Shown piece by piece: positions 8,313-16,835 of a stretch of DNA of 62,129 bases. The stretch comes from JAPUDQ01 sp964538665 (lineage in GTDB: Bacteria; Patescibacteriota; Saccharimonadia; Saccharimonadales; Saccharimonadaceae): positions 1-62,129 of the forward strand of contig CAZIEB010000002.1 in the NCBI GenBank assembly GCA_964538665.1, given 5' to 3'. Numbering within the stretch: position 1 is the first letter of the stretch; each line of letters opens with the position of its first letter. Below the pieces are notes generated by a model that had not been told where the DNA came from, did no database searches, and saw only the letters and a program-made list of their open reading frames with translations. Position numbers and translations under genes: made by a program.

Positions 8313-9211
8313 GTGAGTTTCAGACGCGTAGGCAGCGATCGCCAAAAAACGTTCGAAACCCTCGGACGAGTACGGACAATATGTATGTACGGAGCCGAAC
8401 GATTACCGGGAGTATATCATCGAAAGTCATGTCGGCTGTTGAAAGCGCATCCCAGCTAAAGTCGTCACGATTGGAGGCGCATGAGCTCCACGGCCATCGA
8501 CGAAAGGTCATGTGGCTCCTGCTCGCGACGAGCCTGGCGTCGCTTGGGCTTATCATGTTGATTGATTCTACTATCGTACGTTTGCAACCAGCGACTATGG
8601 TTGATGAGCGGTATATCTCTTCGGTCGATGCATATTATGATAGCCATCTCATCGAAAGACTGCCATTTGTGCGAGATTATGACGCATTGCGGAGTGACTT
8701 GCAGCAATCACACCCCGAAATTGCTGACATAAACATATCTGGAGAAGATATGTTTGCCGCGCATACGGTCGCGGTTGCTCTCCGCCAACCCATCGCACAG
8801 TGGACGCTCGGCGCGGATACATTCTTTGTCGACAAAAATGGTATCGCATACACAATTGCGGACCAAGACCTGCGCCCTATTGAGCTGCTCCGTATTAAGG
8901 ATGAATCTGGGCTACCTGTGGAATCACAACGTGTCGCCTCGACATCTATGATGCAGTTTATCGGTCAGACTGTCGCCGGCATTGCCAGTAGCCCACTTGG
9001 CGCAGTCACAGAGGTTATAATCCCTAGTGGCACTCTGAAGCAAGTCGACGTACTACTGCAAAATCGTCCATACCGAGTACAACTGCATATCGATCGGGAC
9101 CCAGCAGGCCAGGTTGCTGATGTCGTGAGTGCGGTGACGTTTCTCGACTCACAAGGAATAACTCCCGAATACCTCGACGTCAGGGTCGAAGGGAAAGCCT
9201 TTTATAGATAA
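8309..9211 (+). CDS. ftsQ: FtsQ/DivIB-like cell-division protein
   Basis: 300-residue bitopic protein: a long basic cytoplasmic segment (1-67), one membrane helix (about 68-86, VMWLLLATSLASLGLIMLI) and an extracytoplasmic POTRA-like plus beta domain. The C-terminal EYLDVRVEGKAFYR matches the closing FtsQ motif. Overlap with murG by ATGA implies coupled translation. FtsQ connects FtsL/FtsB to the early divisome. ftsA/ftsZ do not follow here. Confidence 0.85.
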   Translation: MSEFQTRRQRSPKNVRNPRTSTDNMYVRSRTITGSISSKVMSAVESASQLKSSRLEAHELHGHRRKVMWLLLATSLASLGLIMLIDSTIVRLQPATMVDERYISSVDAYYDSHLIERLPFVRDYDALRSDLQQSHPEIADINISGEDMFAAHTVAVALRQPIAQWTLGADTFFVDKNGIAYTIADQDLRPIELLRIKDESGLPVESQRVASTSMMQFIGQTVAGIASSPLGAVTEVIIPSGTLKQVDVLLQNRPYRVQLHIDRDPAGQVADVVSAVTFLDSQGITPEYLDVRVEGKAFYR

Positions 9212-9248
9212 TTGATGCGGCAGGGATACTCTACCGCTCTAGGGTAAT

Positions 9249-9793
9249 GTTCTAAAAATGTTCTATTTGCATTATACTTTACGATAGCAAAAAAACTATA
9301 TAAAAATACAAAAATATGAAAAGTCAAATTGTAGGGAAGGAGCAGGGGCGTGAAATAATTCTGTGGAAAAGTCAAATTTTCACAACGTATGACAATATGA
9401 ATACACAACAACAGCGAATGGTAGCTGATGATCGGCTGAGACGTATAGGCATGTGATATAACGAAAGGGTTTCAGGGCGTCGATAGGCGTATACGTACAG
9501 TTTTAGAACTCATATACGCAAAAACTACCCTGTTGGAGGGGTATACTAACTCAACTATTGTCCCTATATTGAATGTCGTAAAAGATATATTGTGCGACAT
9601 GATACGTAATGCATTCTAGTACACTATCTATGCACATATATCGTGTTTTTGTTTTCGCTTTTTCGCTCGTATTTTTTTATATTGCCTAGTACTATCACCA
9701 ACCCTCTGCTCGTACTCGAGCCAGCATTTTTTTACAACGTCGATTATTCTATTGATTAACTGGCGATCTGAACTTGTTCTAAAAATGTTCTAT
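9249..9793. repeat. Two identical 18-mers made of TGTTCTA direct repeats
   Basis: The 18-mer GTTCTAAAAATGTTCTAT occurs at 9249-9266 and 9776-9793. With its preceding T, each holds two (A/T)TGTTCTA words spaced by 11 bp, about one helical turn, as for a dimeric regulator. A third TGTTCTA, on the - strand, overlaps the -10 of the promoter at 13776-13804 that drives the sigma4/HARE and VirD4-like genes. This suggests a shared operator. Confidence 0.45.
9316..9456 (+). CDS. Possible 46-aa protein
   Basis: An uninterrupted 46-residue ORF (begins MKSQIVGKEQ, ends RLRRIGM) about 38 nt after a TATACT box at 9273-9278. KSQI occurs twice in it. There is no Shine-Dalgarno and no recognised family, so it may be chance. 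Confidence 0.25.
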   Translation: MKSQIVGKEQGREIILWKSQIFTTYDNMNTQQQRMVADDRLRRIGM

Positions 9794-9825
9794 AGGTTTG
9801 TCGCAGCTATCAAATACGTTGATTG

Positions 9826-12612
9826 TTAGCGAATACGTAGTTCGTGCTCGTTGTTGGCCTTTGGCTTGGGTTCTTTTGGAGCCATAGGCGGTTTTGGTGG
9901 GTGTACGACCAATGTTGGCTCTGGTGTCGTTGCCGCACGTGGTGGCTTGGGCGACTGAGGTTCGGCAGGTCTATTTTCATGAGACGACGATGTGTGAGTG
10001 TCAGCTGGTGCATCAGATGGTTTTTTGCGGCTACGTGAGCGGCTACGTGTACGTTTTTTGGGGGCTGGTGCATCAGACGTAGTATCAGCTGGTTTTTGGT
10101 CAGCAGATGGGCTCTGAGCAGGCTGCTCGGTCGGTCGTGAGGCGCCTTGGATAGGCCACGTCTTCTGAGCTGGTCGTGGAGGCTGTGGCGCGTTGGATTG
10201 CTGCATTGGCGCGATCAAATCTCTAATCTCCTGCTCTACGACGCTACGATCGCGCGAATACAGAGAGCGTGAATGCGCTACTATTTGGTCAAGATGGTTG
10301 ATAGATGACTGCGGCAGTGCAAGGGTCGTACCGCTAAATGCCGGGGTCTTCTCTCCCCTGATGACCATATTGACGATAAAATTACGGTTGTGCATCTGCA
10401 AGAGGTCAGGCGCCTCAAATTGCGGCTCAAACTGTTTGGCAAGAAATGGCGCGTCATCCGCAGACACACGAAAACTGATCATACTGCCGACGTTGCCAAA
10501 CACAGCATCGCGAACAGTGTCGCTCATCTGGGCGATATACTGGTTTGCCACCGTAAGATTGAGCCCATATTTACGAGCTTCGGAGAGAATTGTGGCAAAA
10601 CTATCGGTCGCAAAGTTTTGAAACTCATCGACGTACAGATAAAACGGTCGTCGATCCTCGATATTCGGTATGTCTGAGCGACTCATCGCAGCTAGCTGTA
10701 TTTTGGTGACGATAAATGAGCCCAAGATTCCCGCATTGTCTTCGCCAATCAGACCCTTGGACAGGTTCACGATCAGTATCTTGCCGTCATCCATAATTTC
10801 TCGAATATTGAATGTGCTCTTGGGTTGGCCGATAATATTTCGAATAATCGGATTGGCAGTAAATGCGCCAACTTTGTTGAGTACTGGTGCGACGGCCTCG
10901 GCTTGGAATTTATCATTCCAGCTTGCAAATTCAATATTCCAAAAGTTGAGCACGACGGTGTCCTGACAGCTGGCGAGGACTTCTTTGCGGAATTTTTTGT
11001 CAGTGAGCATGCGAGTGATATCGAGCATAGTGGTGTTTGGGTGATCGAGGAGCGCAAGGATGGTATATCGCAAAATATACTCGAGTCGAGGACCCCAGCT
11101 CTCGCCAAACATACGCTTGAGCACGCCGATTATCTCTGACGATGTATTATTTTTGAGGTTTGGATCAAGAACCTCCATCGGGTTGAACCCGAGGGGGTAT
11201 GCGGTATCAGCGGGATTGAAATACACCACGTCTTTTATGCGGCTCTCAGGGATAAATTTGAGATTATCGATTGCAAAATCGCCATGCGGATCAATAATGG
11301 CATAGCCTTGGTTGTGGTAGACATCACTGAGCGCAAAGAGTTCAAGAAGACCACTCTTCCCTGCTCCCGTCTGTCCGATGATATAGACGTGACGTGAACG
11401 ATCGGTACGGTACAGTCCAAACTGTTGGTGCATGCCACGGAAGTTTGTCAGCCCAAAGGCGCTCATTTGCTCGTCGTACGCTGGATCTCCGGTGAGAACT
11501 GGTAATTTTGAGGGGGGTTCGGCGGTTTTTGTGCTTGCCCAGACAATATTTGGCGTCTCCACGCTGGTATGCGGCAAGTGGTAGACCGATGCAAGCTCTT
11601 CGATATTGAGAATAAAACCACGGTCGATGAAAAGCCTCGCCATGTAGGGCTCGAGAGACTCGCGCTTGAAGCTCGAGTTTGTCATCCGAAATCCATTGAG
11701 GTTGGTCGAATTAAATTGCTTGAAAGCGCCGACGATTGCTTGCATACGGAGTTTTGCGGTTGCTTGGTTGTCGCCGAGGTATGTCACGCGAATCTTGACA
11801 CGAAAGCCGAGCTTGGTTGATTTTTTCTCCACCTCTGACATTCGGGTTTTGTCACGCTCGGACAGTTCTCGTGGTTTTGCCTCACCTCCGGTCGTTGTGG
11901 GAGGTGTCCAGAGCGCCTCAAGGATACGCAGGAAATAGCTCATCGAACCCCAGTCGAGGCTGATGCCGCCGCCATTTTTGATCTTTTCGACATAGCTTGA
12001 TGCTTGGCGATGCCAGTCATCAGCGATTGGCCGCGTGAGTACCTGCACCCACACTTCCTCGCTCTGGGTGTCAAGTTTTGCGAGGGTTGCGGTGATTCCG
12101 GCCAGCGGGTCGACTTCGAAACTCTGGAATGTCTTGATCGGCAGCATTTCGTTGTCGCTCAGTGTCAGTTCTGCCGTGTGGACGACCGGGTGCTCTATGT
12201 GGCGCCGTGTGTAATCCTCGTCGGCCTCATGTATCTGTACAGTGGGATATTGGGCATAGATTTGGCCTTCTACAAAATTCTGAAGGTGTTTTGGCACCCA
12301 GACATAAAATCGGATAAGCTTGCCGACAGCGGCTATTTCGAAACTAATGTGCTCCTGCCAACCACCGCTCTCGCGGAGTTCTCGTCGATCACGCAAGATA
12401 CCGTGAAGACTGGCAAACATCTGCTCAGCGGCGAGCTCTTTTTTGTCATTTGCCTTTGGTATTTCAAGAATAATCAGGGCGTTTTCGGTCGCCTCGAGGT
12501 GATCTGCAATCTTGTAGTTGCGCCACGTATAGTATGCCAAGACAAGGACAATCGGTATCCAGACGTACCACTGCAGCAAGAGATTAAGTAAAAAACCTAT
12601 AAATGTTCCCAT
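9826..12612 (-). CDS. VirD4/TraD-like membrane-anchored ATPase
   Basis: 928 residues. One or two N-terminal membrane helices (about 5-28), a long cytoplasmic region, then a RecA-like ATPase with Walker A GQTGAGKS (413-420), the following AIIDPHGDF motif (438-446) and Walker B FYLYVDEFQNF (657-667). The tail (about 790-928) is rich in Pro, Ala, Lys and RSRSRSRKK and probably disordered. This architecture is known from Patescibacteria type IV secretion/DUF87-type proteins, where it may move DNA or protein across the envelope. GAAGG precedes the start. It is co-directional with and 50 bp from the upstream sigma4/HARE gene, so likely one operon. No VirB4 or relaxase is in this window. Confidence 0.85.
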   Translation of the reverse strand: MGTFIGFLLNLLLQWYVWIPIVLVLAYYTWRNYKIADHLEATENALIILEIPKANDKKELAAEQMFASLHGILRDRRELRESGGWQEHISFEIAAVGKLIRFYVWVPKHLQNFVEGQIYAQYPTVQIHEADEDYTRRHIEHPVVHTAELTLSDNEMLPIKTFQSFEVDPLAGITATLAKLDTQSEEVWVQVLTRPIADDWHRQASSYVEKIKNGGGISLDWGSMSYFLRILEALWTPPTTTGGEAKPRELSERDKTRMSEVEKKSTKLGFRVKIRVTYLGDNQATAKLRMQAIVGAFKQFNSTNLNGFRMTNSSFKRESLEPYMARLFIDRGFILNIEELASVYHLPHTSVETPNIVWASTKTAEPPSKLPVLTGDPAYDEQMSAFGLTNFRGMHQQFGLYRTDRSRHVYIIGQTGAGKSGLLELFALSDVYHNQGYAIIDPHGDFAIDNLKFIPESRIKDVVYFNPADTAYPLGFNPMEVLDPNLKNNTSSEIIGVLKRMFGESWGPRLEYILRYTILALLDHPNTTMLDITRMLTDKKFRKEVLASCQDTVVLNFWNIEFASWNDKFQAEAVAPVLNKVGAFTANPIIRNIIGQPKSTFNIREIMDDGKILIVNLSKGLIGEDNAGILGSFIVTKIQLAAMSRSDIPNIEDRRPFYLYVDEFQNFATDSFATILSEARKYGLNLTVANQYIAQMSDTVRDAVFGNVGSMISFRVSADDAPFLAKQFEPQFEAPDLLQMHNRNFIVNMVIRGEKTPAFSGTTLALPQSSINHLDQIVAHSRSLYSRDRSVVEQEIRDLIAPMQQSNAPQPPRPAQKTWPIQGASRPTEQPAQSPSADQKPADTTSDAPAPKKRTRSRSRSRKKPSDAPADTHTSSSHENRPAEPQSPKPPRAATTPEPTLVVHPPKPPMAPKEPKPKANNEHELRIR

Positions 12613-12662
12613 GGCTACCTTCTATTGTCGCCGAAAACACTCTATAGCGCAAATCACTTACG

Positions 12663-13715
12663 CTAGGCTGTTTTAGGCTCAACAAGTGCGTATGTTGCTT
12701 TTGCAACTCGCTTGAACTCTGGCTTGCTCTGGAGATTGAGCAAAATCGTCGTTTCTTTGACTTGGCGGTGCTTGAGAACGCGGCGTACAATTTCGTCACG
12801 CGTCAGGGGTCCGCCTTCTTTTTTGAGGATATCGCGGATAATGTCGCTGACGGTGCCCTTGCTGTAGCCCCATTCGTTGAGCGCATAAATGCCTCGCCCA
12901 ATTAGTACAAATCGCTTGTCTTTGATGAGCTCGTTGTGAATTGCTTGGGTGGTGACGTTTTTGCGCTTAAAATCACTTTGTTTGATTGACTTGGCTATGT
13001 CGCTAAAATGCATCGGGGTGCCGTTGTCTTGCAGGATGACGTAGATTTTGTCGCGGATGTTCTTTGGGTTGACAGTCGGCCATTTGTTGAGGCCCCACTG
13101 GTCTTTGAGGCTTGAAAGATGCTTGCTGAGTGATGCAATCGCGCGGACCTGATCAGGGTGTTCATGGGCTAGTTTGCCGTGTAGTTCGTCGATAGACAGC
13201 GGTTTGCCGTGTTCTTTGACGGTCTTGACGACACCATCTATGTCTTGTTTGAGGCGCTTTTCGTCGTGACGGTCCTTGATAGCGACGCCGTGGTGGTAAT
13301 TGTCGTTTTCCCCGAGTACGGTGATGCTTGGCGCTAGTTCTGCGATAAATGCAACATGTGCGTGGTCGCGTTCGGTTGGGGCGCTATGGAGTCGGTTTGC
13401 CAGGTCAGAAACGCGTGCTGCCCCGCCCATCTCATGCAAGTGGCGTACAAAATGCTTTTCGATAGACTGGACGTTCTCAGCGTCTTTTTCGGCAGCGAGT
13501 TTCAGCCGGATGAGGATAGCTTTTTCGAGTTGTCGGACTCGCTCTCGGGTGATTCCCAAGAGGTCACCGATTTGCTCAAGAGTTTCTTTGCGATCATGTA
13601 GTCCAAAACGGCGAGAGATTATCTCTCGCTCGCGTTCCCGCTCAATTCCAGCAAGTACACGCTCGACGGCGCTTGATGTATCGATTGTGGTAGTATCTTG
13701 GGCGGTTTCGCTCAT
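12663..13715 (-). CDS. Sigma-70 region 4 domain fused to HARE-HTH domain
   Basis: 350 residues. Residues about 20-75 form a sigma-70 region 4 helix-turn-helix (REREIISRRFGL, then LEQIGDLLGITRERVRQLEKAI), which recognises -35 elements. No region 2 is present, so it cannot open a promoter alone. The C-terminal half has a HARE-HTH-like winged helix (IRDKIYVILQDNGTPMHFSDI near 215, FVLIGRGIYALNEWGYSKG near 268), the fold also found in RNA polymerase delta (RpoE), followed by a similar winged segment. It may act as a polymerase-associated factor or promoter-specific regulator. Driven by TTGACT-N17-TATAAT at 13776-13804, with a leader of about 55 nt and GAGGA as ribosome-binding site. Confidence 0.8.
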   Translation of the reverse strand: MSETAQDTTTIDTSSAVERVLAGIEREREREIISRRFGLHDRKETLEQIGDLLGITRERVRQLEKAILIRLKLAAEKDAENVQSIEKHFVRHLHEMGGAARVSDLANRLHSAPTERDHAHVAFIAELAPSITVLGENDNYHHGVAIKDRHDEKRLKQDIDGVVKTVKEHGKPLSIDELHGKLAHEHPDQVRAIASLSKHLSSLKDQWGLNKWPTVNPKNIRDKIYVILQDNGTPMHFSDIAKSIKQSDFKRKNVTTQAIHNELIKDKRFVLIGRGIYALNEWGYSKGTVSDIIRDILKKEGGPLTRDEIVRRVLKHRQVKETTILLNLQSKPEFKRVAKATYALVEPKTA

Positions 13716-13775
13716 AGCTGAAGTATCCTCTTTCTTACGGCTTTGTTGATATAAGTTTTCAGCAGATTGTTAATG

Positions 13776-13804
13776 ATTATAGAACAAATTTTGTATTAAG
13801 TCAA
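13776..13804 (-). promoter_or_regulatory. Promoter of the sigma4/HARE-VirD4-like operon
   Basis: Read on the - strand: TTGACT (13804-13799), 17-nt spacer, TATAAT (13781-13776). A TGTTCTA word overlaps the spacer and -10, the same word that is paired at 9249 and 9776, and could be an operator. Confidence 0.75.
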
Positions 13805-13929
13805 CTAAATTCGTTATTTCACAACACAATTCTTGTATGTCGACTATTATAGCACATAGTTGGCGCTTATGGTAAATAGTAATATGAGACTTTTTTATAG
13901 GGTGAAATGTTGTATTATTTTGGTATTTA

Positions 13930-13988
13930 CATAGTGAACCGCCCGGTGAGCGGTGTGGGAGCGGATGCTCGACCAGGGGCTCACTATG
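13930..13988. other. Three-way-junction-like inverted repeat
   Basis: Outer stem CATAGTGA (13930-13937)/TCACTATG (13981-13988), 8 bp perfect. Inside it lie two hairpins: ACCGC/GCGGT (13938-13954) and GAGC-GGAT-GCTC (13959-13970). It lies just past the 3' end of the broken gene at 13995-14279 and could be its 3'-end structure. The remaining bases up to 13775 are AT-rich with nothing else visible. Confidence 0.5.
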
Positions 13989-13994
13989 GGCGGC

Positions 13995-14279
13995 TTATGG
14001 CTTGACGAGGAATGCGATGTGGTCAGGTACATCTTCGCTGGCGTTGCGACTGCACACCAAACCCGCTTCTTGTGACGTTAAGGCACGTAATTTGCGGTCT
14101 GCACCCATCAAGTCGACGCCCCACTTACCGTCGCTTCATAAATAGGCGTTCCTGATGACGACATACCTTTCGGTAGATCCGTTCGGACTCACGATCTCAA
14201 TCCTGCTCCTTATCCTTACCGCCCATAGCGTAAGGGAATCAGCGTAGAGCGGATTACATTCAATGGTATGGACTGACAT
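13995..14279 (-). pseudogene. Orphan gene with in-frame TGA at codon 48
   Basis: Read on the - strand from ATG at 14279, 95 codons run to TAA at 13997-13995, interrupted only by TGA at 14138-14136 (codon 48). The first part ends RYVVIRNAYL and the second begins SDGKWGVDLMGAD; both look like real protein. GAGGGG lies 8-13 nt before the ATG, a good Shine-Dalgarno. TGA is clearly a stop in this genome (mraZ, murG and others end in it), so this is either a nonsense-disrupted gene, a readthrough gene, or a sequencing error. No family is recognised. A second ATG at codon 58 could restart translation. Confidence 0.5.
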
Positions 14280-14359
14280 GTGCTACCCCTCGTGTCGTTT
14301 GATAAATTGTCACTAATATAGAATAATAACTAGTATCAGCCAATACTTAGGATGGCGGT

Positions 14360-16663
14360 CTACGACTTCTTTTTGCGTGGGAAGCGGCGTTTCTTGCCTG
14401 TTGGAGCTTCTGCGAGTAGTTGCTTAGCCTGGTCGTGAGTTATCGACGTAGGGTCGGTGTCTTTGGGGATTTTTGCATTCTTTTTGCCGTCGGTGATGTA
14501 TGGGCCAAATCGGCCTTTTAACACCTTGACCCCATCGCCAAAATCAGCAATATTCTTTTCGGCTTCTGCCTTTAGTTTTGCCTCATAAAGTTCGAGTGCT
14601 TTCTCATGGCTAATCGTATGCGGATCTTCTGGCTTGATACTGACGAAGAGCTTGCCTACTTGGATGTACGGTCCAAAACGGCCGATATTGGCTTTGATAT
14701 CTTCTCCGTCGGCAGTTTTACCGACGACACGCGGAAGCTTGAAAGCTTCGACTGCTTGCTCTAAAGTCACTGTCTCGATGCGCGCGCCAGCTGGCATCGG
14801 TGCAAATTCTGGCTTGTCGTCCGCCTCTGTGGCGCCGAGCTGGAGCATCGGCCCAAATCTTCCGAATCGAGCGATAATTGGCTTGCCGGTCTTGGGGTCG
14901 GTACCAATGTCACGAGAGGCGCCGACTTTGCTTCGGTCGATATCACCCGACTTTTTGACCATTGCATGGAAGGGTCCATAAAAATCGCTGAGCATCGTGT
15001 TGCGTTCGAGTTTGTCGTTGGCGATGTCGTCGAAACGCTCTTCGACACTTGCGGTAAATCCATAATTGACGATAGGTTCAAAATGATCTGACAGGAAGTC
15101 GGCGATGAGCTCGCCAGCAGGTGTTGGCACCAGTTTGCCTCTGTCAGAGCCTGTTTTTTCTTGAATAATGTCTCTCGAGACTGCGCCTTCTTCTGCGTGC
15201 AGCACGATGACATCTCGCTCCTGCCCTTCGCCTTCGCCGCGGACAACATAGCCGCGGGTCTGAATCGTATTGATAATTGTCGCATAGGTACTCGGGCGAC
15301 CGATACCGAGCTCTTCGAGTTTTTTGACGAGACTTCCTTCGGTATAGCGGGCTGGTGGACGAGCAAATGTCTGCTTGGCTTCGCCGGATTGGAGTTCGAT
15401 GTGATCACCAGCAGTCATAGCCGGCAAGATACTGTCGTCTTTGCCGCCGCCGTACATCTGTAGAAATCCTGGAAACACAACTACCTCGCCCTTGGCGAGC
15501 AGTGTATCTTTCGAATTGCCTATCAGGATAACTATTTCGGTTTTCTCGATTTTTGCTGGCGCCATCTGACTGGCGATGGTACGCCTACGGATTAGGTCAT
15601 ATAGTTTTTGATCGTATTCATTGCTACTGGCTCGCTCAAGACGCATATCGGTCGGTCGAATCGCTTCGTGCGCCTCTTGGGCATTCTTGGATTTGGTCTT
15701 AAAAGTGCGTACTTGCACATAGTCTTTGCCAAATGTTGTTTCGATGTACTGCGCTGCGGCGGCCATTGCTTGTGAAGACAATGTGATGCTATCAGTTCGC
15801 ATATACGTGATTTTTCCGTCTTGATACAGTTTTTGGGCACTGGCCATGGTTGCCTTGCTCCCAAATCCAAGCCGTGCATTGGCTTCCTGCTGGAGTGTGC
15901 TGGTCGTAAAAGGTGCACTTGGGTTTCGCGTGCCGGGTGATGTTGAGACGCCACTTACCGATAATGGGGCCTGGATAAGTGTTTCGAGAAACGCTCGAGC
16001 CTCGTCTTCGCTGTCAAACCGCTTTGGCAGCTCTGCCTTGAACTCGTCGCTGCCGTGGCGAAGCAGTGCCGTAACTTTATATGTATAGGTACTTTCAAAT
16101 TCGCGGATTTCGCGCTCTCGCTCGACGAGTAAGCGTACTGCAGGACTCTGGACGCGACCGGCACTCTTGCCGCCAGGAACTTTTTGCCAGACGACTGGGC
16201 TTAGCTCAAATCCTACGATACGATCGAGTATCTGACGGGCCTGTTGGGCGTTGACGAGGTGCATATCGAGGGTGCGAGGAGAGGCGACTGCTGCTTTGAT
16301 GGCCGATTCTGTAATTTCGTGAAATACAATTCGTTTGGTGTACTTCTGGTCAAGCTTGAGGACTTCGCAGAGATGCCACGCAATTGCTTCCCCTTCGCGG
16401 TCTTCATCGGTCGCGAGCCAGACAGTATCGGCGGCCTTGACGGCCTTTTTCAGCTCCGAGATTACTTTTTTCTTGTCGGGGTCTATCTCATATGTCGTAG
16501 CAAATCCATTGTTGATGTCGATTGGCTCTGCCCCACCCTTGGCTTTTTTGGCGATACTTCGAATATGCCCAATACTACTGAGTACAGTAAAGTCCTTACC
16601 GAGATACTTCTCGATGGTTTTGGCTTTGGCCGGGCTTTCGACAATGACGAGGTTTTTGCTCAT
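14360..16663 (-). CDS. topA: DNA topoisomerase I
   Basis: Type IA topoisomerase that relaxes negative supercoils. About 767 residues from the ATG at 16663, which gives the classical MSKNLVIVESPAKAKT TOPRIM start (the longer ORF from 16705 adds a non-homologous stretch). DEDREGE is the TOPRIM metal motif and Y287 in ITYMRTDS is the catalytic tyrosine. The C-terminus lacks zinc fingers; instead there are three GRFGPxxQxG/GRFGPYIxDG repeats with a Lys-rich end, as in other zinc-less bacterial TopA. Promoter TTGCAA-N16-TAGTAT (16705-16678) gives only a very short leader and there is no Shine-Dalgarno. Confidence 0.96.
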   Translation of the reverse strand: MSKNLVIVESPAKAKTIEKYLGKDFTVLSSIGHIRSIAKKAKGGAEPIDINNGFATTYEIDPDKKKVISELKKAVKAADTVWLATDEDREGEAIAWHLCEVLKLDQKYTKRIVFHEITESAIKAAVASPRTLDMHLVNAQQARQILDRIVGFELSPVVWQKVPGGKSAGRVQSPAVRLLVEREREIREFESTYTYKVTALLRHGSDEFKAELPKRFDSEDEARAFLETLIQAPLSVSGVSTSPGTRNPSAPFTTSTLQQEANARLGFGSKATMASAQKLYQDGKITYMRTDSITLSSQAMAAAAQYIETTFGKDYVQVRTFKTKSKNAQEAHEAIRPTDMRLERASSNEYDQKLYDLIRRRTIASQMAPAKIEKTEIVILIGNSKDTLLAKGEVVVFPGFLQMYGGGKDDSILPAMTAGDHIELQSGEAKQTFARPPARYTEGSLVKKLEELGIGRPSTYATIINTIQTRGYVVRGEGEGQERDVIVLHAEEGAVSRDIIQEKTGSDRGKLVPTPAGELIADFLSDHFEPIVNYGFTASVEERFDDIANDKLERNTMLSDFYGPFHAMVKKSGDIDRSKVGASRDIGTDPKTGKPIIARFGRFGPMLQLGATEADDKPEFAPMPAGARIETVTLEQAVEAFKLPRVVGKTADGEDIKANIGRFGPYIQVGKLFVSIKPEDPHTISHEKALELYEAKLKAEAEKNIADFGDGVKVLKGRFGPYITDGKKNAKIPKDTDPTSITHDQAKQLLAEAPTGKKRRFPRKKKS

Positions 16664-16677
16664 ATGTACAGCGACTA

Positions 16678-16705
16678 ATACTACACTGCTTGTCAGAATT
16701 TGCAA
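16678..16705 (-). promoter_or_regulatory. topA promoter
   Basis: On the - strand TTGCAA (16705-16700), 16 nt, TAGTAT (16683-16678). The -10 ends 14 nt before the topA ATG, so the leader would be about 7 nt without a ribosome-binding site. Confidence 0.55.
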
Positions 16706-16800
16706 ATGAGCTAAATCACATCATTGACAGTCGGCTTAAATCAGGAGCATAATTATTTTAAGACGTTCTATACACAAAAATTGAGCGCCAGAACGCAATA

Positions 16801-16829
16801 TTGACAAAATAACATATATTTGGTACAAT
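16801..16829 (+). promoter_or_regulatory. Promoter of the 240-aa orphan gene (leaderless)
   Basis: TTGACA (16801-16806), 17 nt, TACAAT (16824-16829). The -10 ends only 6 nt before the ATG at 16836, so transcription should begin at or next to the start codon. Confidence 0.85.
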
Positions 16830-16835
16830 AATATT

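Larger units (their letters stand above)
9212..9825. other. AT-rich intergenic region between ftsQ and the VirD4-like gene
   Basis: 614 bases with no clear gene. It is flanked by two copies of GTTCTAAAAATGTTCTAT (9249-9266 and 9776-9793). Right after the first copy is a possible -10, TATACT (9273-9278). One small ORF (9316-9456) and a weak hairpin (TACCC/GGGTA near 9526-9543) lie inside. No terminator with a T-run is obvious for ftsQ. Confidence 0.5.

Noticed and set aside
9362..9370. DnaA-box-like TGTGGAAAA (also at 1061-1069)
   Set aside because: Single mismatched boxes at two distant sites without clusters, dnaA or dnaN; no replication origin is supported.
9425..9431. CTGATGA followed about 31 nt later by GAAA
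   Set aside because: The sequence between cannot form stem II and no cleavage site with stem III is present.
14152..14158. CTGATGA as a second hammerhead core
   Set aside because: No stem II and no GAAA at proper distance follow it.
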